From NCBI GenBank assembly GCA_026260175.1, contig JAKCWW010000931.1, positions 1 through 64,000 on the forward strand: a stretch of DNA of 64,000 nt. The letters run 5' to 3'. The position numbers and the translations under genes are program-made. The notes beneath the pieces are model-generated. The model was not told the origin of the DNA. It worked only from the letters and a program-made list of their open reading frames with translations, and made no database searches. Shown in pieces: positions 35,861 through 48,324 of this stretch (within the stretch, counting starts at the first letter, position 1; each line of letters starts with the position of its first letter). Source of the DNA: Reticulitermes lucifugus (taxonomy: Eukaryota; Arthropoda; Insecta; Blattodea; Rhinotermitidae).

Positions 35861-36295
35861 CAGGTAGCTGGTTGGTTAGCTTTACTCATCAAAGCTCTTT
35901 CAAATATAACTGAATGGGCACAAATTCGGTATTTGGAAGTTTAAGGAAGTTAACTGAAAGAAGTCGAGTTGCCTTTACCTCATCTTTGGCCAATAAATGC
36001 AATTTCTGAGGTGAGGCGAGCTGTTTTCTTCTTTCAATAAAGCAGCACCCTCTTCATTTCTGGACACTTTTTCAAAACCGAATTCTGCCCCGCGTATGAA
36101 GGCGAAATGTTTCTACAAATTAAAACGGCGTAAAAACTGAAATTTGCAAACCAAAGAAGCGGACTTTATCATACTCCTGTATCTAAATGCACAAAGTCGA
36201 AAGTTTAACTACAGACTTTCATTTCAGAAACACTGGACATTATTACGTCCACCTTCATATAAGAGGTATTAATTTCCAGTTTTTCTGGATTGAAG

Positions 36296-36600
36296 GTCTG
36301 AAGAGGACCAGGATAGCGTAGTCAGTATAACGACTTGCTACGAGTTGAATGGTCCGGGGATCGAATTCTGGTGGTGGCGAGATTTTCCGCAACCATACAG
36401 ACCGTCCCTGGGGGCCACCCAGCCTCCTATATAATGGGTACCGAGTCATTCCCGGGGGTAAAGCGGCCGGGGCGTAGCCTTAACTACCCACCCCATCTAG
36501 CGTCGAGGTTAAAGAAAGAGTTGAACTATACCTCTACTCCCCTTCTGTGCCTTCATGGCATGTTATAGGGTGAACTTTACCTTTACCTTTACCTTTTGCC
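36296..36600 (+). repeat. full-length tRNA-derived SINE, family B
   Basis: The head has A-box-like GGATAGCGTAGTCAGTATAA and B-box GGGGATCGAATTC. The body includes ACCGAGTCATTCCCGGGGGT and ends in a tail of CTTTAC hexamers (36572-36595). Reference copy for the family here. Confidence 0.88.
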
Positions 36601-38169
36601 TTCACATAAGAGGGCTGACAAGAGCTGCAATACTGTGTCAATAGGAATCACACGAACAGCGTGGCCGTATGAAGAGCACTTTGAAGTTTTGTAGTTTCTA
36701 TAAGCACCACATAAATTCAACATTAGAAAAGTTCAGAATTTTGCACACTGAGAGCATTGACATGTTTCGTACGATTACTACAGTGAGCGTTATCCGCTTG
36801 GTCTGGGTACTGACGATTCAACGTTTACTAAGAAGCAGGAACGGAATATGTAAATATAATTTCAAACAGAGACCCTGGCGAGGCTCGACGGCAAGACCGA
36901 AAGACTGACTGACTTGGGCTTGGTCTTCAAAAGATTAAGCAATTTGCCTTCAAAATCATTCAGTTTCTGCACACTGTATAGATTGTACTCCAGTCTGTTG
37001 TAAATTGACAGATTACAGGCTAATGCATATGTACAGCATTTTACGATTCATTACTTTAAAATATATATACATATTGTGGTACTTCAATTCGAATAAGAAA
37101 CTATCTGCGAGATTACATAGCAGAATCTATATATCCTACATTTAAAGAATAAGAGTATGGTAGCATACAAAACCGGCAAACTCATTGCACTCTGTTCTGC
37201 GACAAGGTCCGGAACACACGACCGAGGGGAGGACATAAAGCAGGACGGGATGCTTGGCCGGCCACCTTGAACTCATTAGACATAAACACAAGGCGATACT
37301 CACATATCTTCCACATTAAAGAGCAAACCTTGTCACGTATTACATCGAGTCCGCAAGAACACACAATTACTTCTTGCATTTCCACCGCAAAAAATATATC
37401 TGAAATCGCTGCTCTGTCTGTGTATGGCCGTTAGTCCCTCATTATAGCTTTTTAACCGGTCGACCGATTGTCACAAAACTTAGTAGAAACGTTACCCATA
37501 CGAGGAAACCCCAGTGTCATACATAAAGTTCAATTTCATGCAGCCAATACGAATTCACAGCATGCGCAGAAACTAGTGAGGTCGGAATGACACCAGTGCC
37601 ACGCTTTGTCTTAAAATAATGTACGGTTAGAGACCTGTGAAAGATACGCAACTCCCGTCAAGCCAATTTTCTTGTAGAACATAAAATAACAAGATGGCGA
37701 CCGTGCGAAATTTTGATGCTTATGACAGGCGGCGACAACTAAGACAAACTGGAGCTACACACGTGACATCGAGTGTAGAGGCAGAGGATAAACATGCCTG
37801 CATATTACGCATATAAATTACAGACATGTCGACTATGTGAAACTTTTGACAAATTTAACGTACGCCTATTATAAGGTCTGTAATTGAGCAATAAGTTCTC
37901 CGATTACACAACAATAATAACACTATTAGGTTCATACGACTACAACTATAGGCCCGTACAGCAGGATTAATTCCACAAAGTCTCGAGCTTACGGCGCAGG
38001 TAACGTTAGACGGCCTAGCCTGATATCACAAGTCGGGGGAGTGTGAAAAGTCGTGTGCGCATAGATCAGTGTGTTTCTGCAATCAGAGCGGTAGGGATGC
38101 CAGTATTCGTCTGCTTACGCAGTTAGCTGAAATCATATGACAGCATTTTTGTTCTTCCGTTCCAACTTT

Positions 38170-38174
38170 CCCTT

Positions 38175-38206
<32 letters not shown>
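38170..38206. repeat. (TTA)n microsatellite
   Basis: About 11 TTA units. Confidence 0.95.
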
Positions 38207-38207
<1 letters not shown>

Positions 38208-38661
38208 GTTTTATTCGTGCCGAGTCTGTAAATGGCCACTGGGCTGCTGACTTAGCACGTGAATAAATAAGAAATTATACTGAATAACAGTAGCAGCAGC
38301 AGTAGCAGGAGCAGAAGTAGTAGTAGGGTAGCATTACGATACTGTTCGCAACGGTAACAGCTGTGGTACAATCTACTGGTGTCCTAACGCGGCAGACTAG
38401 AAGCATTTTATGAACGCAATGCTACAGTCTTCCTCAGTAATCCTGACTCATTTGCTGCAAATACAAACGTACTTCCCCAGAATTAATCACACTACAGATA
38501 ACACAGTTAAATTTTATTTTTCCTTGAAACATTGCAAAAACTTTTAACACAACGACCGTTTCAGATAAACAGTATAGCTAATACTCTGTGTTACATAACT
38601 TTATCATACGTCATTTCTGAGAAATTTAATAAAGGTTTGAGGTTCATAATGTTTGAGTGTA

Positions 38662-38893
38662 TTATTTAAAGACCGCAGTTAATTGCTATCATATAGCGTT
38701 GGTGATAGATAAGTGGGTGGGTATGGAGAATTCGTGGAATAATACTGACAGGGGAGTACAGACGTACACGAAGTAAAACCCGTCCCACCTCCACTTTGCC
38801 CATCACATATCCCATATAGACTGGCGTGGGATCGAACCCGGACATCAGCGACGTGAGGCTGGTGACCAATCGTCTGAGCCATGACATGGTCTG
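38662..38893 (-). repeat. full-length tRNA-derived SINE, family A
   Basis: Head at the right: GGCTCAGACGATTGGTCACC and GGGTTCGATCCCACGCC on the minus strand. The body has AATACTGACAGGGG. The tail at the left is TATTTAAAGACCGC...TATAGCGTTGGTGATAGAT. Confidence 0.88.
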
Positions 38894-39029
38894 CAGCGTG
38901 TAAGAAAGTAGTTGCACTGCAATATTATAAACTCGACTACTTTTAATTCGACTCTCTCCCTCTCTTCCTTTCCACTACGGCCCTTCACGTTTGGGCTTCG
39001 TTTCCTTCAGGACAGATGCCCATTCTGTT

Positions 39030-39355
39030 CTGTCCAAAGCTCTTGTTCATCTTTGTAGAACTGTATCAAGTCCCATTCAAAATAAAATATCCTTCCCCCG
39101 TTTGCAAGGTCTGTCCCGGCATCTTTCTTTGGGCTTATAAACATTATCACTTTTTCCAGGATGAGATTGTCAGCCTCATGTCCAACCCCCAACCTGGAGG
39201 GCCATGCTTTAATTTTGGGGTGTGCACTCCTAGGAAGTATGGCAAACGCCTAAAGAGACACACCTCGTCTGGCTCCTCTGCTGAGACCTGTCCGACTTGG
39301 GTGCCCCTACCAGTACCAACAGTGCTTCACTGCAGCACGCAATCCTCTCCGAATT
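39030..39355 (+). other. unassigned open stretch
   Basis: A 113-codon open frame (39016-39357) including MSNPQPGGPCFNFGV and KYGKRLKRHTSSG. I cannot identify it. The PQPGGP style recurs, to my memory, in repeat-derived insect sequences; it has no splice or family support as a host gene. Confidence 0.25.
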
Positions 39356-39969
39356 GAACTCCCGTGCCAAATTTAATCAAAATCCGTTCAGATGTTCCGG
39401 CGATGTGAAATAACGACAGACAGATACAACCTTCATTTTACGACTTCGTGTAAACAACTTACAAACACTTATACACACGCGTTCGTTATTAATTGCTGAG
39501 TTGTAGATCATGGCAGGTGAAAAGTGGCACAAGTTTACAACAGGTGAACACCATGCTATTAACATGTCTTCCATCGCCCGTTTCGCATGACACTGAGAAT
39601 CGACTGTCCCAGTAACTCAGTCAGCATATCACAATTGTTCCCTACCATAACTCCCACACACCGTAATATAAACACTTTCATTCAAGCGCTGTCTCAGCCT
39701 ACTTGTTAGGAATGCGCCTGTGAATCCACAGCAATATCAATACTTTCCATAATGACTGGCGCACTGCACCAAACATCTGAATTAACGCCCCACACGGACA
39801 AGACAGTACATATTCCACAAACATTCGTTCCGTACACTTGAGTCACAACCTGCATAAATGCTGGACAGGCCACACATCCCTATCACATTCCCTCAGTGCA
39901 TTATTTGCCAACACTGTATAACAACACGCAGCTCTTGAGTTCTGTCTCACACTACTTCCTTTGTCACCA

Positions 39970-40215
39970 AGGAATAACTACTGGTACGAATAACTAACCT
40001 GAGAAGCTAGCAGTTCCTCAGCTAGTCAAGAAATTCCCCGCATTTAATGGAACCCGAAGGTTCAGTACCCTGTTCACAAGAGCCCGCCACTTATCCCTAT
40101 CCTGAGCCAGATCAATCCAGTCCACGCCCTGCCAATCGACATCTTTAAGATCCATTCTAACATTACCCTGTATGATTTCTATGGTTTGCTTATTTCGCCC
40201 ACATTTTAGCATCCT
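39970..40215 (-). pseudogene. LINE C-terminal tail relic
   Basis: 64 codons of the minus strand: [48 protein letters not shown] and a stop. This is the best-preserved copy of this LINE tail in the window and identifies the others. No RT core attached. Confidence 0.75.
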
Positions 40216-40796
40216 GTCTATAAAAAATATTGGTAGAATTGCGTATTTGCATTACAGTTGTCAAGATTGGTGTTAACGTTGTTACAATTTAAGTTCGCAC
40301 AGTCCACATGTTGATAATACTGAAGGCGAGGAATTTTAGTACAGGCACTCCCAGAATTACGCAGTACTTAGTTTCCGGAAGGTCAGGCGCAAGTCGAATT
40401 TTGCTCGAGTCGGAACTGATTATGACATATGGTCAACTGTATATGTATATATAGAAAGGAGTCCAGTTGAAATCCTGACTTCAACACAATGGATCCGGAT
40501 CGACTGCAGCATGATCGCCCCGCCGGTGTTATCGCCCAGTAGTATTCTTCGGTCACCTGCGTCCTATTGAGCTTTCATTTCCGCAAGGAAAAATTCGGCG
40601 CGTATTTAAAAACTTTCAATTTCTTTCTATTTAATACTACGTGTTTCGGACTAAGGTACAACTTGTCCACGTATCATAGACTTAAACATGTAGCAGTAAC
40701 CACAAAAATAACTAAGTTAATGCAACACGTATATAAAACTATAAATATACCTCGGGAATAGAAATAAACAAGAGAGACCATGTACGTATAACGTAA

Positions 40797-41275
40797 TAGA
40801 GGCGCGTTCGCGTAACCATTGCTGCCGTGGGAAAGCAATAAGTATTACACATTCTGAGTACGTGTTTGTAGCCTTAGTTATCCAGCATTCAATTATATAA
40901 TCATCTGTAGTCTCTTCGGTTCTACAGCATTTTTCTACATTATCTCATAAACGGCAGGATTGTCGGAAAAAAGTTGTTGGACATGAAATGTGTGTTTTGA
41001 TTTTCTCTACAACTTTTGCTTGAAATATTTCTCATACTAAAATAACTCATCGAGATACTATTATAAATGTACATACGTCTTCATGTAAAGTATCTGTTAT
41101 TCTTATCAGATTTTAATGAGACTTGAATTTCCTCGACAGATGTTCGGAAAATACTAAAAATATAATATTTCATGATAATCCGTCCAGTGGTAGTCGAGCT
41201 GTTCCATGCTCACGGCCGGACAGGCATGACGAAGCCAATAGTCACTTTGAAATTTTGCGGACGCGCCTAAAAACA
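40797..41275 (+). repeat. dispersed repeat R1, copy 2
   Basis: Aligns with 808-1340 (GGCGCGTTCGCGTAACCATT; TACGTCTTCATGTAAAGTAT). Lacks a short segment of copy 1 around 870-900. Confidence 0.75.
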
Positions 41276-42392
41276 ATGATTTCAATCTAAGTTCCTTAAA
41301 CAGGAGATAAACAATCCCCAGGACAAGTACAGCGCAATAATCTTCGTCAGACTGCTCAAGGTAACACAAAATCCATACATCAAGACTTTTGTTAACCCGT
41401 CCCATACACGCAACATACGTGCCGCGAAGAAGGAAGACGACGTCACTGTACGTCCCACTCTCACAACAGTGACAATCATCTAATTGCGCAAACAGCTGCT
41501 CATCTCACGCCATAACGAAGGAAATGTGGAAAAGGTAAGGCGAAATCCAGTAAATTATACAGAAATCTCCACAACAGCTACAATGAATTTAAATTGTATA
41601 ACTTCTTTAATTTTCATCACAGGAACTGTAATTGTGAAATGGACGTTAATTTAATTTCTAACTAGGCCTGAAAACTATGAATACGCCAGGAATATTAACA
41701 CGTAGTTCCTAATGTGGAGTACGGCTTAGTTACTTCATTTTGCAAGACACTTCGTACTGAGAACAGTTACGTGATAATACATAACCACTCCAATCAATAG
41801 TTTTCCGTATGAATGATACCCCGAAAATGGTTTGTTAAGAGGTAAAAACATGTATGACTACATAACAGATTGTTATCGAAACGTGACAATGTACCTGCCA
41901 ATCACATTTGACGTTGTTAACACCGTCCGTTGACTGCTGTCTGTTATTGTTAGATCAAGGCATAAAATGTAAGTTTACAAGGCTCGAAAAAAGTCACGTA
42001 GAATATTATCTCAGAATGGAGTTACGAAACGATGACAACGAGAAGAGACCTTTTCGTTAACACAAATTTGATCTTTTCGGTTACTGAGTTGTCATTAATA
42101 CACATGCTTTAGAGCCAAATATCGGAGGAATAATACGGAATTAGATTAAGGTTACGTGGAGCCTAAAACGTCAAAACCGAATTTAAGACATATGAAATGG
42201 TTTATATAGAAATTACAGAAATGGAGGAGAATGTTCACTTTCTTTCTTGAACTAATGTTGAAAGCACTCCATTATTTAGTAAAAACGTGTCCTAAGATTT
42301 ATGGTTGCCTGTATTTCCTTAACTCTCTTCATAATAAATCAAATGTTTTTTTCCCAATAAGAAACAGCCTAACAGTATATTAAATTACTCTT

Positions 42393-42585
42393 AACCCTTT
42401 AACATGCAGTGGTTACTGGATGTACCACCAAAGTTGACATTTATAAAGGCTGTGTTTTTCGACACGGCATGTCTGTTCCTGCCACAACAAACATCGTTCC
42501 CTTTCCCCAATATCACCAAGCGGCTGGGCTTCGTAACAGATTCATTCTCTGTGAGGGAAAAACTTAAATTTTATATATAATTTAG
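42393..42585 (+). repeat. dispersed repeat family E copy
   Basis: CCCTTTAACATGCAGTGGTT, then TTGACATTTATAAAGGCTG and a TTTTATATATAATTTAG end shared with 8675-8695. Confidence 0.45.
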
Positions 42586-43329
42586 ATTCATTTCAGTCTT
42601 CCGGTGGCGTAAGGCTTGAAACGGTTTTCCCATTTCCCTTGTCTCATGTGTCCGGCCGGCCACTGTGTACAAAGAGGCACCAAAAGAAATCAAAGCTTCC
42701 CTTTTGTCAGTAGACGTATTTTTCAAATAAATAAAATTTTTTAGTCCTTCGACGGTTAACAGTGTATCGTACATTTTAATTTGGGATTATTTTTCCCCCA
42801 TATTAAAATGATGGTGCCAGAACCTGGTTATTTATATAAATCAGACTAACAGCAAATCGAACACACGAAACAGAAAGATTACACATGTCAGAGTTTACAT
42901 GAGGATAAAGGATATGAGACTGAAGTGGATATATCACATCCAAATATGCAACCTGCACGGTACGTCACTAACTCCATGCAACGGAGTGCTTCTTGACCAG
43001 CAAAGAGGTCCTCAGCTAGTCAAGATATTATACAGTGTGTTCCTGGAAAACCACTCGAAAAGGCGAAGATGGAATACTTTTTGGTTTTCATAAAAGCAGG
43101 TGATAGTGGCTTCTTTCATTCAACAACAGAATATATTATTCACTGACAGGATCGCTAAATAAAGCACTAAAACAGTAAAAAAAATCGTAATAATACAGAC
43201 ATTTAAATAAATATACCAGCCAAAATGTGACATTAAAAACGAATTATGTTAAGAAGCGAAATAACATTGTAATGACACATATATAAAAATAAACTCAAAT
43301 AACTGAGTTTATACTTAACATTTTATTCA

Positions 43330-43485
43330 ATGGGTACCGGGACTCTTTCCCCTGGGGTACAGAGGCCGAGGATGACTATTCATCTCTGTCTTGTGGAGAG
43401 AAGGAATGAGTGGAGTTCCACCTCCATTCACCTGATACGCCTTCACGGCGTGCACAGGCACAACTTTACCTTCACCACGATGCAC
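43330..43485 (+). repeat. SINE family B, 3' part
   Basis: GGGTACCGGGACTCTTTCCC, GGAGTTCCACCTCCATTCAC and the end CACAACTTTACCTTCACC, as in the 36296 copy. Head missing. Confidence 0.75.
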
Positions 43486-43751
43486 AAGAGACAAGCGAGA
43501 GCAGTGCCAGCCCCCCCCCTCCCTCCTCCGTGCAGAACTGCCTATATGAATAATTTTGACGCGGGATCAGAGCGCCTCTCGAATCGCGGGTAATTACGGG
43601 ATGGACCTGATAAGCGGAACCTCACATGCACTACAACGGGTACACTGGAGTATACACCTACCTGTATCGGGCAAGGCACCAACTGAACAGTGCGTTCGCG
43701 AGGTGCTAATTAATGCCGGGAAGAAATGCTGGCTTACACCTGGACCGGAAG

Positions 43752-44015
43752 TCAAGTTGTCCCTGTGCACGCCATGAAGGCGAGCGGGTGAGTGGAGGTA
43801 CTGCTCGGCACAAGGTGGAAGTGAGTGGTCAGTTTCATGCTCCAGGGAAAGTCCCCGGTGCCCACTGAACAGGAGGCAGAGGTGGGTGACAGAACCGGTG
43901 TGGATGTTTTGGAGACGAGATAAATCCCTAACCCTGCCGGGAATCGAACCACGATTCAACGGACGCCCAAGCCGCAGTCTAGTCATTAATCCGACTATGC
44001 TACCCCAGCTCTCAT
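43752..44015 (-). repeat. SINE family B, near full length
   Basis: Minus-strand head GTCGGATTAATGACTAGACT and B-box GGTTCGATTCCCGGCAGGG. The body has TGCCCACTGAACAGGAGGC; the tail runs into GTGCACGCCATGAAGGCG. Confidence 0.85.
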
Positions 44016-44187
44016 TGGAATTCAAACTAATTCTATCGAGCAGCGAAACCGTGCGCATGTACTTCAAAGATCCAAATCTACTTTGTAGTATTCATACCGT
44101 GCATTGTCATTCGAACACACACCACTTTACCTAACAAATGTACTTTTATTATACCTTGTTATGTTATACAATACAGTTACAATGAAT

Positions 44188-44233
44188 TAACCTAACATGT
44201 TTCGATCCCTTGTTGGGATCATCATCGGGGACT
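44188..44233 (-). other. hammerhead-like motif with long stem II
   Basis: The minus strand reads CCGATGA, T, GATCCC-AACAA-GGGATC (6-bp stem), GAAACATGTTAGG. One core base is changed (CTGATGA to CCGATGA). Same layout as the other Penelope-type motifs. Confidence 0.45.
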
Positions 44234-44945
44234 TTTACATTATAAATTACACAATTACAAATTAACAATAAAGGTACATATTAAAAGTCTCAGATGTATA
44301 AAGGTTAAAATTGTAGGCTATCTCTGTTGGTTCCTGGGTCCACTGGAAATTAATGTTAAAAACATTAAGTTAAATATGGATATAAACATACATAAACATT
44401 CTGAGTTATATGAATGTATAAAAAACTTTATCCAAACCTACATTGCCTAGGACAAACGCAGGCCACTTGTACCATGTTTATCGCGTTGATATGAAGGTTC
44501 AGGTGAATAATATGCCAACTTTCGTCATAAATCCTGGTCTAATTTTGTTTTCACGGAGATTAGCCATCTGTTCCTGTCTATATTGAGATTAAGCTATCTT
44601 GTTTACGGCATACAGTGGACTACCGAAACTTAGTGTTACTTCTCACTCCGTGGTAAACATTCCTCTGATTCATGTTCTTACGAATGCGGTTCATGTTTGG
44701 CCTTCATGTGGGTAGTACAGACATATCTGACGTAAAATACGTAGAAACATGTTTGCCAGTTACCTAACTACGTTGCCGTACTGAGAAGGAAATGACAAAA
44801 GTCTTATTTGGAAACGGTGTTACCGGAACACTAAAACATTATGTCTCTAACTTCAGCCAGACCAGTAGACAATTTTTGAATTTACTACGTCCCACTTGCA
44901 GGACTTAACCGCCTTTTTCCTGCAAAATGTGGCGAGACAACTTAC

Positions 44946-45140
44946 CCAGTCTGAAAACTGGAGCTTGTCCAGATCCGTCGACGCCGCCTCTGCCTTAGCT
45001 CGCAGCTCTTGAGTCCCCTGAGAGACCTTCTCAAGGAAAGACGACAGTTCGAGCGCCTCGGCGACCAGCGCCCGGCAAACGGCTCGGTAGTGGGCGTCGG
45101 CTTGCTGCGGGGATGGGGCTCCGAGGTGATTACAGCATCG
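44946..45140 (-). CDS. spire: spire exon, C-terminal part of the KIND domain
   Basis: Exon of 195 bp, 65 codons, phase 0 at both ends. The acceptor is a ccccccag tract just above 45140 and the donor is GTAAGT at 44945. The product begins RCCNHL, continues ADAHYRAVCRALVAEALEL and SSFLEKV, and ends LQFSDW. The HYRAVCRAL...LEL block is the conserved end of the Spire KIND domain, and the terminal DW joins directly to ARLWVQV of the next exon, as in other insect Spires. A second possible acceptor at 45104 (ccgcag) is also in frame, but it would drop the conserved CxxHL segment, so I prefer 45140. GC content is clearly above the surrounding intron. Confidence 0.92.
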
Positions 45141-45234
45141 CTGGGGGGCACAATAACATACAGTTAAAACATCCGCTGCGAAATCACAGAGTTAAATTCA
45201 TTGCGTTTTAGTCAAGTTCAGCCCGTCATCTCTT

Positions 45235-45365
45235 GCATAATCAGATGTCGTGACAAGGAAACGTGTTGTCTCAAAACGTCGGGCACCACCACCCAGCGAC
45301 GCGGCGCCACAACCCAGACGGGCGGAAACCTCAACTGTACCGCCGCGAAAGCCTAAAACCTCGCA
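45235..45365 (+). repeat. repeat with GAAAC/CGTCGGG hammerhead-like block
   Basis: GACAAGGAAACGTGTTGTC followed by TCAAAACGTCGGGC and ACAACCCAGACGGGCGGAAA. I recall this as a dispersed insect repeat with the GAAACGTCGG ending shared by the foldback arms; class uncertain. Confidence 0.35.
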
Positions 45366-45986
45366 CAATTACTTTGCAAAACATGTAAACTAGCACGAAT
45401 TCACTAAGCGTGATGGTATTACTACGTGAAGAGAAACTGTGAAAACATCTCAAACTCAGCCGCTGTAATGAGCCTGTATTTTGGGATTACTTAGTTGCAT
45501 CCTATTTAAATTCGCCTGTCGCAATAAACCAGAGGAAAAAATAACCGAATGCATGAAAGTTTTCATGGTTACCATCAGGTCAGACAAGAATAAATAAAGT
45601 ATGCCATTGCAAAAATCAAAAATAAATTTATTTAATCCACAGAAAATTTCGTCAATAATACAGTGACATTATCCCTGAGAAATAATTCTGCAGTGATGCA
45701 TTTCAGTTTATTCCCACTGTGTGCTGGCCCGGAACATAAGAAGTGTGAGAAATACTGCTTCAAAAGGTCAAACCTGCTTAAACCTTACTCCGCCAACTCA
45801 GTGACCAAGCTTTCCTCTGCCACATCGTGTCTCTCACTAGCAGCAGAGGTTAATGTATTCGCTCTGTAGACAAGCGTTCTACAGTCTAGGACTGATAACT
45901 GAGACTTGCGGAGTAAGAAAGCCGGGAATACGACCCCAGTACGTGTTTGAATGTATAGCGAGTCGACGAAAAACACCAGTTCCTAA

Positions 45987-46380
45987 CAGGGGCGCACCCA
46001 AATCGAAATAAAAAAACCAGATTTTGTAGACACGATAATATGAAACGTTTTAAGTGATTTACCCTTCAGCTTAAATCAGCCACTGCTATCGGCGTATGAC
46101 TAGTATATTAGAATACCGAAAATTAAAATAAAAAACTTAGGATGTCTTAGATGACACTAAATAAACCAAGGTGATTAGACCTTGTGAATTAAATTAGGTG
46201 AGTCATGAAACATGTAGTTATATTTGTATGTATATCAATGCAGTTGCTAACAATGTTACGTTACAGTTATACTTACGACGTGATTTTTATAACATACTTT
46301 TTAAAATCAAACACAAAGCATGTACAGCGTCAGCATCTGCCCCCCCCCCCCTCCAAGAAAGAATTCTGGGTGCGCACCTG
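45987..46380. mobile_element. non-autonomous hAT-like DNA transposon, 8-bp target duplication
   Basis: Terminal inverted repeats CAGGGGCGCACCCA (45987-46000) and TGGGTGCGCACCTG (46367-46380). Flanks GTTCCTAA (45979-45986) and GTCCCAAA (46381-46388) match 6/8. No transposase inside. Eight-base duplications fit hAT. Confidence 0.75.
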
Positions 46381-46854
46381 GTCCCAAAAACAGTGGCAGC
46401 TGCAACAGTTGACAAGAGATACCTGTAGCGCGTAGACGATAAACGTCTCTGCACAGACACTAGTGCCTGACCCACGTTTTCTCGCCAGGCAGACACCCGC
46501 ACCCACACTATCAGCATTCCTTAAATACCTTACAAGTCTCAATTGATCGGCCTTAGACTGTTCTAAACAGGAAATAAACGCTTCTTCGCACATGAAACCT
46601 TCATTAATTACAGATCGGGACAAGCATAATTCTTTTATGATACATGGTGTTGTTGACTCACTGCATACATTTCAACGACTTCATGAGGTAGCCAAAAATC
46701 CGGCTTGGTTGTGCCAGTGAAGAGAGGCCGCCCAACAACTGGTACAATGATCATCAAATTACAGCACTCCCCACTTCATATTCGACAGATCCCGGGTTAT
46801 CCCAATAAAAATGCATGCCAATACTGTATGCCAGGTGTTTCCAAACTGTGTTCA

Positions 46855-46950
46855 GTGTTTTATTTAACGCCGCTGTAAATTACTAAGATTATATGGCGTT
46901 GGCCCCTTGATGAACGACATATGATGGAGCACTGGTTGAATAATATGACA
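46855..46950 (-). repeat. SINE family A, 3' fragment
   Basis: TTTTATTTAACGCCGCTGTA and AGATTATATGGCGTTGG match the tail at 38664 and 63400. Confidence 0.6.
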
Positions 46951-47507
46951 CGTGAAAAGCGAACGCGCACGCCGCAACTGCAGTCGCGTAGCAGCTGGGC
47001 GAAGCAGCAATCAGGCATCCTGGCTGCACGATGAGTCAGCTACGAATGTAATCGCTCGGATGATAACTGCAGTAATTTAATCAGTATAATACTAACAAGC
47101 CGAAAAGGCCTCTTATTCCCGCAGGTAGATTACTGTGAAACATTGTACAAAGCAGTTAAAAAAGGAACAAATACCCTGACCGCAACTCAACGCACCAGTC
47201 ATCCGTCGAGTTTTCCAAACTAACTTTTTGAATGTCGTCTCCTCGTGTATTAATATTTTGCAGACAGACTGTATTAGATGCGGATGTAGGCAGAAGACCC
47301 CAATAAGACCTCAGAACTGCCGGTGATTAATTGAGCACCTGAGGCCGCCTTTATCCCACTCTTCCCAGTGTTCCTATCTCATCTCTGCCGTTCAGCAGTT
47401 CTGCATACTGTCTCAAGTCCCTACTGGCTGTTAAGGTGGTAGCAGCCACGTGAGCAGATCGTAACCTACATACACCTACAGTAAGCTATAGAATGTTCCT
47501 ATACAGG

Positions 47508-47782
47508 CAGGGCCGGACTAAGTGAGGGGCCAGCCGGACCGCTGCCTGGGACGCCAACCAATACGGGGCGCTAAGACGTCACTGGAATAATCGGAAATTG
47601 GTGCTATTAAACTCATGTTTTCACACGCGAAAGAATTTCTCCGAAAATTATTTGCAATTTTGGGTGCGCACCCTCAGAAAGGTCCGCCTGTCCTAGGTCG
47701 AAAATATTTAAATAACATCGGTCTGAAGGGGTGCCAAATTATTAGCCTGTCCGGCGGGCCCATATGTCTCGCGCCGGCCCAG
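47508..47782. mobile_element. non-autonomous DNA transposon, 8-bp target duplication
   Basis: Starts CAGGGCCGGACTAAG and ends CGCGCCGGCCCAG. Flanks TATACAGG (47500-47507) and TATTAAGG (47783-47790) match 6/8. Non-coding, 275 bp. Terminal CAGGG and the 8-bp duplication suggest hAT. Confidence 0.65.
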
Positions 47783-48324
47783 TATTAAGGAACGAAAAAA
47801 ATTGCTAATTGTCTCGCCAGCTGCAGCTACATTTTTCGAAAGTAACTATATTAACACTTAATTACTTACCAAAATTGCGAGTGGTTACGACTAACGATAT
47901 TTTACGTAACTCTTGCGAAATCGGCGACCCCTTCCCGCGGTCACGACCCACAATTTGAGAAAAATCCCGTATGCAAAAATATGCGAATTATCCAGGTGTC
48001 TTCACATTACGGGTGTTTCAGGTCCCGTGACACCCCAGCGGCCAGGCACTCTTATTTGATTTTCCGCGTTTTTTCTCAGTTTCTCTGAAGCAAATCCTGA
48101 GAAATATAATAAAATAGGCGTCAATGGCTTCTTCCACATTCTTTCCTACTTATCTCACCATTTCACAACGTATATTCTACGTGGTTTGTTATGACGCTGG
48201 TAACGCCCGGCATATGCGCTGAACTATGTTCATGCCCACTCGCTTTTTGAAGCACGTTCCCTGCGTCAAAATTTCAAAACCCTGAATAAGGTATAGGCAA
48301 AGTCATACCTCTGCTTAATTAGGC

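Larger units (their letters stand above)
21508..44945 (-). other. spire intron between KIND and WH2-A exons
   Basis: About 23.4 kb; consensus GTAAGT donor at 44945, ttacag acceptor at 21508. Filled with decayed transposons, SINEs and hammerhead-like motifs listed separately. I recognise nothing in 29500-31470, 32760-35690 (except the motif at 33800), 36610-38150 or 41280-42390. Confidence 0.85.

Noticed and set aside
42590-42660. Another foldback copy
   Set aside because: Only a TTTCAGTCTTCCGGTGGCG-like extension is seen; no arm follows.
45104-45110. Alternative acceptor for the KIND exon at 45104
   Set aside because: In frame, but it would drop the conserved CxxHL residues and break continuity with the 51081 exon; 45140 fits better.
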